Assembly: GCA_018398765.1 (NCBI GenBank)
Contig: JAHBMJ010005136.1
Coordinates: 1 to 50,000, forward strand
Source of the DNA: Chromera velia
Lineage: Eukaryota; Sar; Chromeraceae
Length of the DNA stretch: 50,000 bases
Reading direction: 5' to 3'
A model generated the notes under the pieces. That model searched no databases and was not told where the DNA came from. It worked only from the letters and a program-made list of their open reading frames with translations. Numbering within the stretch: position 1 is the first letter of the stretch; every line of letters begins with the position of its first letter. Shown in pieces: positions 41,023 through 50,000 of the stretch. The position numbers and the translations under genes were made by a program.

Positions 41023-43792
41023 TCAGTGCCCAATTGCCCAGAGAAGATATCTCTGCGCACTAACGACGGTGTCTGCCACTACCTGTCGAGCCTCCTCAAC
41101 CCTCCTCACGGCCGTCACACACCATGAGCCTGCCGTCTCCTCTGCCTCCTCTTCTGTCTCTGTCTCTGTCTGTGTGTTTCCGACTGTCTGTGTGGTCAAC
41201 ACCACGGCCTCCACGCTGGAGTTTGGAGGAGGCTCGAGCCCCCAGGGTCTCAACATGTTTGCCTTCCTCACTGCCGCATTCGTCTGCCTTCTGAGGTCAG
41301 TGGCGTCCTCGTTGTTGCCCTCCCTTGCTGCCCTCTCTTCTCTCTTTCGAGCCTCCTGTGCCTCCCTCTGGGCTGCATCATATTCCCTCCCTCTGGAGAC
41401 TTTCCTCTTCAATCCTCTCCTCAAGGAGACAGGATGCGGGCTTTGCGTCGCCTTGGACAGAGTGGGAGAAGGTGGGGACGAAACAGAGGTCATAGACCCC
41501 CCCTGCAGCCTCCTGCCGGTGCTCTGCCGCGACTGTCCATTGACGTCGGACTGTGTCTGTCTGAGGCTCGGCCTAGGGCTCGGCGTTCAAAGGAAGGGGG
41601 GGGGCGAGGGAAATGGTGAGGGGGGGATCAATCGGGAGAAAGTTCAACCAGAGGGGGGAACTGGGGGGGGGGGAGAATTTCCCGGAGAAATGGTCTTCTT
41701 CATCTTCTCTCAATCTGTCCATCTCAACTTCTGTTTCGTCCTCTTCCTCTTCCTCCTCTTGCGGCTCCTGTCCTTCGTCTCCAACCAAAACAGGAAGGGG
41801 AGGACAAAGGGAAGGGAGCGGGCAGAGCTGGCAGAGCTGGCAGAGCTGGATAGAGGTTGGAGGAACGGTAGGACGGGGTGATCTTGTCTTCTGCCTTCTT
41901 TTCCGCAAACGCACGAGGCACCACAGTACTCCTACCATCACCCACAGGGACGCCAGCACCACAAAGAGAAACAGAAGGGCAGAGGGAACATTGTCAGGGG
42001 AGGGGGGGGGCGAGGGGGAGGAGGGCCTCTGAAGATCTATGTCAGAGACGCTCTTCATCCCCTCGAGGAACCGTCTCTTTCTCGCTCCGTTACCCCTGTG
42101 CAGCAGTGCATGACGTCTCAGACTGGGATGTCCGATGGGAGCTAGGGTCGACAGATACAGAACGGAGGGAGACGAATGCCAAGGTCAGGTCATACCGCAG
42201 ATATTCCTCAAGGTGTCCCCTGAGGGGGGAGGGGACTGAGACTGCCCAACAGATCAGCAGAAGGGCGCAGAGAAAGAATGGGACCGCACACACCCAGACT
42301 CGTCTCTCCCACGCTGGAAGAAGTTGGAGCTCTTTCACCCCCTGCTGCCACCATTCCATTTCCTCTCTCACGCCCAACCCCTTTTCTAAGTCTCTCACGA
42401 ACTCGCCCCCTTTGCTTTTTCTTCCTCTCCACAGTGCTGCCCAGAGACACACGGAGACAAGAAGGTAGACTGACAAGAGAGAGAGGAACAAAGCGAAGGG
42501 GGGCACAGGAATGATCTGTACGAACCCGAAACCTGCAGATGCTAACACTGGTGCTGCAAGACCACCGAAAACCAACAAGTCCCTCCGTCGTCCTTCTCTC
42601 ATCAAAAACTCAAACTCTCTGCGACTCTTGGCTGTTGCCTCTTCGTCGTCTCCTGCCCCTTCTGACTGAGGCACTGCGAGGGGAGACAATGACAACCCAC
42701 ACGACTCTACTGGAGTCTTCTCTATCTCCGGGGTCTCCTCAGGCTCTGAATGGGGCGGCACTGCCAGGGGGGATTCCGAAGTCTTGCAAGGAAGGGGGGA
42801 GGATGAGGGTCGATCAGTATGACTGTCACGCACCGCTGCTGTCTCCGTCTCCGTCGCATCAAATTTCACCGATTCGAAAGACGACGAGACAGAAAGATCA
42901 AAACAGAAAACTGTCTCCATTCTCTCTGGTGAGCGAATTGGAGGTCCAACTCCCAGATCTGTCTCTCTTCTCTCCTCCCACACAACTGGAAGGGAGGCTT
43001 CACAAGACGAGGGATCAACAGTGTGGTCAGACGGGCAGGGTGCCCTTTCGGAGACAGTGCGGGGAGTCTCTGCCTCTCTCTTCCATTCTTCCTCTCTCAA
43101 GTGGTTTCCAAGGAAGTCTTCCAGGGTTCTGCAGGGTCAAAGGAGGCAAAGAAAGGAAGAATTAACAGGAAGAACATCACTAATATCGGTAAAGGGGGGT
43201 CAGGGAGAAGCATTTGGTTAGGGTGAGAACCGACGTTGGTTTTCGGATATTTGTTCTTTGTTCTGCATCTCCCTAGCTTCAGGAACCTTCTGCTTCCTTC
43301 CTTTCCTCCGCATCCGTCTTTCCCCGGCTTCCCTCCCTTATCTCTCTGTGCTCCCTTGCTCCTACCCTCCCTTGGTCCCCTTCCTCCGCCCTAGCTGGAC
43401 CACCGCAACAGTCAGACAAGCAGACTAACATGAACATGTATACACGTACACACCAGGTAGACGGACAAACGGACGTGCAAACAGACAAAGGAATTCCCGA
43501 CTGACAGACTGTCAGGAATCCGACACCTCAAGCTGAAGAAAGAAGGCATCTCTCCAGAAGCGCTGCCCCTCCCCCTTCCCTTCTTTCACAGACTCAGAAA
43601 CATGCAAACGCCTCAAGTGCAACACATACGTATAGATGCAACACACACCAGAAAACAGACACTGACAAACGACAAACGCGCACCAAAGAAGGAAGATGGA
43701 TTGAATTTTACTCACGTTTTCCAAAAGAGAATGTTTTGGAGAGGGGTTCCCCTGCTGCACCCTCCGTAGTGTGGTTGAGGCTCAAAGAACAT
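41023..43792 (-). CDS. Multi-pass membrane protein, unknown family
   Basis: Exon 1 is 43792-43716: MFFEPQPHYGGCSRGTPLQN, then ILFWKT, donor AAAAC|GTGAGT, phase 2. Exon 2 starts at 43128 after a strong pyrimidine tract and CCTGCAG and completes the split codon as T-LEDFLGNHLREEEW. It runs to 42090, with an acidic linker and then three membrane segments (LLVFGGLAAPVLASAG, FALFLSLLSVYLLVSVCLW, VWVCAVPFFLCALLLICW). Coding continues in another frame from 42187 (HALLHRGNGARKRRFLEGMK, fourth segment ALLFLFVVLASLWVMVGVLW) to 41573. It then goes on in the third frame from 41587 to 41023 (REYDAAQREAQEARKREER, helical and charged). The two frame changes lie near G/C homopolymers, so base-call errors or tiny introns are likely. 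Function unknown. Confidence 0.6.
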
Positions 43793-44115
43793 TTCGGTTC
43801 CGCTGTACGAGACAACTGTTGCACAGCAACAAACAAAGATTCAGACTGCTACTAAGCTTCAATGAGGGAGTTGGGTCAGAGACTCTTCAGAGCATCAAGG
43901 AGTTTTGAAGTTCAAAGAGTGCTAGGGGCATTCTTCAGCAATACGATGTGTGCAGAGGGTCCTTTCCCAATCAGACTCTCCCAATTAAGTGAGATTCGCC
44001 AAACTGAAAATCACTGCATGCATGTCAGACCACATCATGCAGGCGCGGGATACATGAGCGCGCCTCGCGAGCGGGCCGGCGCGCCCGGCGCCGGCGCGGC
44101 GGGCCGTGGCCCGTG
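43793..44115 (-). promoter_or_regulatory. Likely promoter of the membrane-protein gene
   Basis: Upstream of the ATG at 43792 lies TGCATGCATG (44014-44023). A very GC-rich block follows at about 44041-44110 (GGCCGGCGCGCCCGGCGCCG). Spacing from the start codon, about 220-320 bp, is like that at the coiled-coil gene. Confidence 0.35.
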
Positions 44116-44193
44116 GGACACAAGCTGAAGGGCGGCTAAATAGTTTCTCGTCTGTTTCTATACGTATTGCTCTTTCTATACGTATTGCTCTCA

Positions 44194-44241
44194 CCTGGTC
44201 TTGTTTTCGCGTCGTCTCGTGATGGGTGCATGAAGTGTGGT
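44194..44241. repeat. Dispersed repeat, copy 2
   Basis: CCTGGTCTTGTTTTCGCGTC and TGATGGGTGCATGAAGTGTG match 26082-26126 at most positions; the match fades on both sides. Confidence 0.7.
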
Positions 44242-44259
44242 GTATGACATTCGGCGTTG

Positions 44260-44700
44260 GGGTGGGAGGCGAATCCTCCGGACATAAATGGTGGTTAACT
44301 GGCTACTCATAGCGCTAAACGAAGCCACCGACGATAGAAGCCTTTTCTAGGCAGAAAACCACGGGCGGCGCGGGGAGCATACGGAATATAAATCCTACAT
44401 CCTATCCCATCACATAAATCGGTTATTAATATCCCATCGCATACTATAACCTTAGAGGTCTGCCCACTAGCTTTGACTACCTTTAACCACTTCACTTCAA
44501 TTAACTAAAAAAAAAAACCAATAAGTTCTTTTTCCTTTTACATCACATAAAAAAAATGATTCGCATAGCATGACTGCAATTTCTACGGATAAAAGTCAAT
44601 CAATCAATCAATCAAAGTATTTTTAAAAAAGAGGGGCAAAGAGAGAAAAAATGTTTGAATTGTTAAAATTTGGAGAGAGGGTACCGTTAGCTTGTTTTAG
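44260..44700. other. AT-rich island, no gene seen
   Basis: Poly-A runs and (TCAA)n at 44597-44616; composition like the other AT-rich islands in this window. Confidence 0.4.
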
Positions 44701-45003
44701 TAGTAACTAGCGTAGCATGGCGTAGCAGCAGGAATGAAGTAGACCGAAGAGAGCCTGGAGAGTAAAGAAGGAAAAAAGGAGCAAAAAGAATGAAAGACAG
44801 AGGATACAATCACGCAGAAAAAACGAGGGCTCACAGATGTCATAAAATCATTCAAACCGACCATATGACTTCTTCTTTTCTTTTTTCTTTCTTTTTCCTT
44901 TTGAAACAAAAATAAAACGACACAGAAAACAGTTTGACAGTCAAAGAGAGCACCGACAATCAGACAGGCGGAAGGGCGGCCAAAGGAGACAGACTTAAGC
45001 GCC

Positions 45004-45130
45004 CCTTGAGACAGACTATATGTTTCTTCTTCTTCTCCCTCCTTTTCTTCATGAAAACAATAGACAGAAAGAAAGAAAGAAAGAAAGAACAGACAGACTA
45101 TATGTTTCTTCTTCTTCTCCCTCCTTTTCT

Positions 45131-45163
<33 letters not shown>

Positions 45164-45260
45164 TATATGTTTCTTCTTCTTCTCCCTCCTTTTCTTCATG
45201 AACACAACGATAGACATACAGACAGACTATATGTTTCTTCTTCTTCTCCCTCCTTTTCTT

Positions 45261-45293
<33 letters not shown>

Positions 45294-45330
45294 TACATGT
45301 TTCTTCTTCTCCCTCCTTTTCTTCATCTAC
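45004..45330. repeat. Tandem/interspersed repeat of AGACAGACTATATGTTTCTT units
   Basis: The module AGACTATATGTTTCTTCTTC + TTCTCCCTCCTTTTCTT recurs at about 45011, 45095, 45160, 45225 and 45291, and again in degraded form at about 45698-45755. Spacers are (GACA)n or (GAAA)n. Confidence 0.9.
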
Positions 45331-45759
45331 ACAGACAGAAAGAAAGAAAAAACAAAGACAAGAAAACAAAAAAAAATCAAACAAGGTGGACAGGGGGCCC
45401 GAAAGGTGAGAGTTAAGCGCCCCTTGCCTCTCCACCTCTCGACAGACTTTCACGTGATCACTGGGTTCACACGTCAATCCCCCGCTGCTTCCACTTAAGA
45501 CAAAAGGAAGAGAAAAAAGAAAGAATGAAAGAAAAAAGAAAAGGTACTGCACTTTAAACAAAACCAGGCACCGTCATGTTCTTTAGATAGGGGGTGGGGG
45601 GGCGCCCCTACGGAGGGGGATTCTTCTGATGCTGTGTCTTCGTCTGTCGCGGAAGGACTCTTTCGGCGGTAACAAAACTCCCCAAAGTCAGACAGACAGA
45701 CTATATGCTTCTTCAGACAGACTATATGTTTCTTCTTCTCCCTTCTTTTCTTCATGTTG

Positions 45760-46730
45760 AGACTATATCGTCTTTTTTCTATTCCTTCCTTTTCTTTTCC
45801 TGTACAGAGAGACTACATCGTCTCTTCTTTCCTTTTCTCTTCCTTTCTTACAGACAGGACAGACAGATCGGCAGGCACAGCATTACACAGCGGCTGAGGA
45901 GACCGATTTAGAGATAAACAGACAGACCACGCAAAAAAACAAACAGACAGGCAGACCGGCACACAGACAGAAGAATGGCATGAGGGAAGGCAAGGGAGAA
46001 CAACCACAGAAGACTGAAAGAAAAAACAACGGCCGGGTGCTGGGAAAGCGCAACGAAGAGTGGAAAAAATGGACTGACACATCACTTTGGCAGCACAGCC
46101 TCACTTTTGCCTGTCTGCAGCTGTGTCTGACTCACTCTGTGCTTTGAGGGAGGAGGCAGGTCGGGGGACAGGAGGGGAGCAAGGGAAAAGCTAGGAAGGA
46201 ACGAGAACCAGAAGAGAATTAATTAAGCGAACAAATACAGTCAGACCAAGAACATCTCGGTGGGAGGGAGGGACATATGTGCATGTTCATAAGTGTGTGC
46301 ACAGACAGGATGCGGGCAGAGCAGAAGGGAGACTCTGAAGAGACGGCAATGAAAAGGAGACGGAGTACAAAAGCGCGTTACTAGGGGAAAGAAGGGAACG
46401 TGTCAGAGGATTTGAGGTCGATCCAGAGGGGGGAAAACAGGAACACCAGGCATGCACAACTTAATTCTATTCAGCAACTGTACGTCTTGAAGCATTTGTC
46501 TTACATGAGTGGCCTTGAAGCACGAAATTACTGTTGTCGTTTAATCGTGCTGGATTGAACCAAAGATTGCTTCCTTCTGTCCACCCTCAAACAAACAAAC
46601 AGACACTGGTTGGTGGGACGGTCCCCTTCATCGCAACTAACTTCACACCTGCACATCTTGGGTATCTGTCTGTTTCGTTGCACACCTCCCAGATGCGCCG
46701 GCTCCTTCATTCCTCTGCGTCACTGCAGGC
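45760..46730. other. No supported gene
   Basis: Pyrimidine-rich then purine-rich sequence with (GACA)n near 45850-45975. Nothing recognisable. Confidence 0.4.
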
Positions 46731-46731
46731 A

Positions 46732-47292
46732 TCACTGTGGCCTCGCGTCCCCTCCCCCTGCCCCTGCGGGTGACGTCTCGTCCACACCAGACTGAGCCAT
46801 GAGGTCACTGATGGACTTCTCCAAGTCGTTGATGCGGGAGCCCATATCGTCAATTCGGGTGATGATGGAGTCCGACATGGTCTGGAACCGACTTTGCTGC
46901 ACCAACAGTCACAAGCAAGGATCAATCAAGGCACACAAATGAATGAATGACCCAGGAATGATACGCAACCTGGAGCGATGCGCTGGTTTGTCGTTCGTTA
47001 CGACAGATGAAGGCGTGGCACAGACAATCTCCTGTTCTCGAAAGAAGCCTAAAGATGCAGAGAGCCATGCAGCAAGCTGACCATTTCTTTCAGGAGATTT
47101 TGTACCTGCAGATGCACAATCAAACAACACAAGAGGGAAGGGAGGAGGGGTCAATAAAACATCCGGAACAGGCACCAAATCTGACGCGGTAGCACAGTCA
47201 GAAAGGCAGGCTGACCAACTGACAAAGGCAGAAACATCTTGAACGTTCGGGTCTGTCCCGTTGGATGCCGCTGGGTTGGGATTCGTGGCCAT
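46732..47292 (-). CDS. HSBP1: Heat shock factor binding protein 1
   Basis: Small trimeric coiled-coil protein that in other eukaryotes binds heat shock factor and damps its activity, and that is also linked to the WASH complex. Three phase-0 exons: 47292-47236 ([19 protein letters not shown]), 47105-47082 (VQNLLKEM, only 24 nt, between CTGCAG and GTCAGC), and 46896-46732 ([40 protein letters not shown], then a Gly-rich tail to TGA). The total is 81 residues against about 76 in animals. The core FQTMSD, RIDDM, RI.DLEKSI.DLM and SGV matches the family closely. The gene runs divergently from the secreted-protein gene at 47890, sharing an intergenic region of about 600 bp. Family assignment is firm. 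Confidence 0.93.
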
Positions 47293-47499
47293 GATTGTCG
47301 TCCTCTCTGGATTGCAAGGGTCAATCAAGGTCAGGGTTCAGGTGCAACTCAAATGATTCCACGATCGTGAAGGAAGTTCGAGAATCAGGATGACACACAA
47401 GACTCGTGAGGTGGGTCTGAATGAGGCGTTCTTTACAATTCTCTGTCAGAGTCTATAGCTGTCCACAACTGTCCACACATTGTCCACACAAGCTATATG

Positions 47500-47700
47500 C
47501 GCGTGTCTGCATGATTCTGTCTCCCATGCATGCATGCATGCATGATACTGCGCGCATTTGGAGCGCACTCGGTCCTTTTTTTCTGGCTGTTTTATTTAAG
47601 AACCGTTTGCATGATTATTGTCGAATCGATCAGCCTGTGTCATGTGCATGTGTACACGCGCGTCCCGGTAGAGTGACGATACCGCATGTTCTGTCCATGG
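47500..47700. promoter_or_regulatory. Shared divergent promoter with GCATGCAT array
   Basis: CATGCATGCATGCATGCATG at 47526-47545 holds overlapping TGCATGCA sites. It lies about 235-255 bp upstream of the HSBP1 ATG and about 345-365 bp upstream of the secreted-protein ATG. CGCGCATTTGGAGCGCACTC follows at 47550-47569 and TTTATTTAAG at 47590. Regulation is inferred from position only. Confidence 0.45.
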
Positions 47701-47889
47701 AAATCGTCCGCAGAAGTGCCTGCAAGACTGCAACGCATAAAGCCGCAAGGGTCGGAAGTTCATTCCGTTTGAATGACCCTGTGAGGAAGGAGACGGATTG
47801 AATCAAGTGCATGCACATGCATATTCGAATATATTTGACTTGAAGATTCAAAGACTCTGCGCGACTGCTTTTGACCGGAGGAAGACAGG

Positions 47890-49377
47890 ATGAAGGGCTC
47901 CAGATCGTCTCTCATCTTTCTTCTGGCTGCAACTTTACTCGGCAGATGCGAAGGCCGTCGGACTGCGGACAAATGGGCCCACCAAGATTCCACTTTGCTC
48001 CCTACTGCCAACCACTCCCTTCCTGAACTTCATCCCGTCTCGCTGTACCAGAAACCCCCGACTCTCAGAAGTGCCGCCGAATTCCTCGGCTACCCGTCTA
48101 TTGCGGGACTGAGCCCGGAATTCGCAATGGTAGCGTTGATCACAACTAGCGCTGCCGTTCGAGTGGGTCTACCCAGGATGCTGGAATCTTTCCGCTTCTA
48201 CCTGGCAAAGAAGAATGTCGCCACCAGAAGAGAGGTCAGCAAGCCTTCCTTTCTCTTCTTCGTTTAGACGAGTCGTCACCTTCATTTGCGTTCACTGCCT
48301 CGCAGAAGTAGTTGCTTTTTATATAAGCATGCATTGAAGGGTGACACGACTGAGCGAAGTGGGTTAATTGACAGGAGAGGAAAAGATAGACCCGCATGCA
48401 GGGGTCCTGGAAAGGAGTTCCAGAATTACAAGCCCCAAGGTGCAGTTAGAAATTATGAAGGTTCCAGCAGAGCTTCGAAATGAGGAGAGACAGAAAACGA
48501 AGTGGAGTGTCAGAATTCTTTCAGGCATGCAGGAGACCTTCGATCGATCGATCGAGGCATTGGGGGGTGAGGGCAGTGCCGAATTGAGGCAATCAGCGAT
48601 CACTAATCAACAAAGAGGCGTCCCTTTCATTTTTCAAAAAGCGTGACAAGGGAGGGACGGAAGCAATTCATGTTACTCGAGGCACCCTTGCCAACTTAGC
48701 GGTGAGGCCGTGAGAGGGGAGGAGCGGGGTCCACGTCATACATGCACAGCAGCAGCTGCAAGTGTATATATCAGAAGGGGTCGATCCTTCTTCAGGGCTT
48801 CACCTTGCTTCTCCTTCTTTGCTTTCTTGTGTTCTTGCAGATCTGTGACGTTTACGCCAACTTCCAGCGACTCTGTGTGCCTCCATCCACTGCGACAGGA
48901 GACGCGAACAGCCGACAGATACTGGAGGGCATCGCCACCCTTCCGGAGAAGGACACCGCAGGAAGGAGGGCCATCGAGGAGGCCGAGCTAACGAGCGGGT
49001 GTCGCTGTGCCGAGAGTCCGTTTGGCTCTAAGGACAGCGGCCTCTTCGACTTCTACAACCTCTTCGCAGAGACCCCCCTGACCCTCGAGCAGGCATCGGA
49101 GGCCTGTCGCAGGGAGCACGGAGAGAAGGGAGGAGGCAAGGTCTTCACCTCTGCTTACCTCCACAGACCCCAGTCCTGCGTCCTCAAGCGCCTACCTCCC
49201 CGATTCTGTTGCAAAAAGGTGGCGTCTGCCCCCCGTCCTCCCGTGCAGCACCTGCTCGCAGACCCCAAACGCAGGACTACCAACATGCTCAGCGAGAGGC
49301 AGATAGAGGCGTTGGCGTGGACTCTTCACAAAGTGGGGGAGGAATGCAGCGACCTACAAATTCCTGACACATGCGGG
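47890..49377 (+). CDS. Secreted cysteine-containing protein, 3' end outside window
   Basis: Exon 1 (47890-48234, donor AGAGAG|GTCAGC) begins MKGSRSSLIFLLAATLLGRC, a clear signal peptide, and includes AAEFLGYPSIAGLSPEFAMV. Exon 2 (48841-49377) follows a long pyrimidine tract with GTTCTTGCAG and joins in phase 0: ICDVYANFQRLCVPPSTATG, SGCRCAESPFGSKDSGLFDF, CVLKRLPPRFCCKK, ending PDTCG at GCGGG|TGAGT, in fact GGG|GTGAGT, again phase 0. At least nine cysteines after the signal suggest disulphides. The intervening 606 bp also contains a long frame (48368-48646) that could be an alternative exon. So far 294 residues; the next exon should lie beyond the window or its last 600 bp. No family recognised. 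Confidence 0.7.
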
Positions 49378-49380
49378 GTG

Positions 49381-49854
49381 AGTGAGTGGGTGGGTGGATG
49401 TCCAGGCACGAGAGAACGGACCTAGAAGCTGCGTCTGTTCTTTTCGCTTGACTCCTGCTTGTTTTTTTTTTTTTTTTTTTCCTTGACTCCTGCTTGTTCT
49501 TAATTGTCGGTCCCGCTGGGTGGCGGAGGCCCCAAAAGAAATTTGGTTAGGATGGGCTGGGCGATCATTGCCTGCTCCCCTCCCCTTCCCCTTTCCTGCC
49601 TCTTCCGTTGCCCGATATCCCCTCAAGTTCGCATGAGAGAAAAATAAAATCCGAGAAATCAGTTGCTTGCTTGCTTGCTTGCAAAGCCGGCACATGTTTG
49701 TGGTTGAGGACGGGAATTCCAGCGCTGGCTCTTTTTTCGTTCCTTCCGTCAGACTGATCAGATAGGCCATTGCCACACACGGTCAGAAGTCGCTCTTGCG
49801 TGTGTGTGTGTGTGTGTGAGTGTGGGTGGGTGGGTGTGTGGGTGTATGCGGGCG

Positions 49855-49886
<32 letters not shown>

Positions 49887-49887
49887 N

Positions 49888-49919
<32 letters not shown>

Positions 49920-50000
49920 TCCTTCCTCCCCTCCTTCTTTCCTTCCTTGTTTCCCTTCCTGCTTCCCTCTTTGTCTCCTTTGACTCTTTCTGGGTGCATC
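49381..50000. other. Intron or flank with TG microsatellite and N
   Basis: Poly-T at 49460-49480, then (TG)n at about 49799-49918 with an N at 49887, then CCTT-rich DNA. No exon seen. Confidence 0.6.

Noticed and set aside
40898-42468. Long serine- and leucine-rich plus-strand frames
   Set aside because: They lie opposite the membrane-protein gene, whose exon 1/2 junction is phase-supported.
46707-46925. Minus-strand frame [19 protein letters not shown]
   Set aside because: Wrong frame of the last HSBP1 exon.
1-50000. tRNA or rRNA genes
   Set aside because: I looked for T-loop GGTTCGAATC-like boxes with matching stems and saw none; a structure search would be needed to exclude them fully.

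Overview
The window is nuclear DNA of a eukaryote. It has genes split by GT–AG introns, abundant microsatellites and minisatellites, a dead retrotransposon, a miniature inverted-repeat element and three N gaps (10462, 13024, 49887). Recurrent TGCATGCA motifs, a pepsin-family protease, HSBP1 and an LRR/HET-like protein fit an alveolate alga. A chromerid such as Chromera velia is my best guess, but that is inference, not proof.

Layout. 0-5.4 kb is mostly repeats, with one weak plus-strand gene candidate. 5.6-16.0 kb is a minus-strand pepsin-type (A1) aspartic protease gene whose exons I joined by splice phase and family motifs. It carries YGRIGLGAPPQ, FDTG|SSDLWVP, NRFDS|SQSSSF, FYGKG, FDGVLGLAWPS, VVDSGSS, then LPSISF and PEDYL. 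16.9-20.6 kb is a decayed minus-strand reverse-transcriptase element with a YMDD box and an in-frame stop. 20.8-22.6 kb is a minus-strand membrane-protein gene. 22.77-23.19 kb is a foldback MITE with an 8-9 bp target duplication. 23.2-27.0 kb is mostly non-coding. 27.1-29.3 kb is a minus-strand HET-like/LRR gene. 30.07-32.83 kb is a plus-strand four-exon coiled-coil gene. 33-40 kb is repeat-rich with weak exon candidates. 41.0-43.8 kb is a minus-strand membrane-protein gene. 46.7-47.3 kb is a complete HSBP1 gene with a 24-nt microexon. From 47.9 kb to the window end is a plus-strand secreted cysteine-containing protein, open at its 3' side.

The outstanding structure lies in the protease gene. 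Its 70-nt catalytic exon (DTGSSDLWVP) is present twice in full. Each full copy sits between an array of its acceptor half (119-bp units, 15 and 9 copies) and an array of its donor half (54-bp units, 4 and 10 copies). The 119-bp unit is about 36 bp of host exon edge plus about 83 bp of an AT-rich hairpin. Related hairpins, all built on TTTCTTTCATACAGAAT and its complement, occur at five more places in 5-15 kb. At four of them the spacer is 74-90 bp, flanked by its own 29-54 bp direct repeat of local sequence. At the fifth, nine host copies are separated by shorter spacers. This looks like a small mobile or amplifying element that duplicates long stretches of its target, several times at exon edges.

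Divergent gene pairs share intergenic GCATGCAT blocks: HSBP1 with the secreted-protein gene, and the HET/LRR gene with the coiled-coil gene. These suggest two-way promoters read by AP2-type factors.
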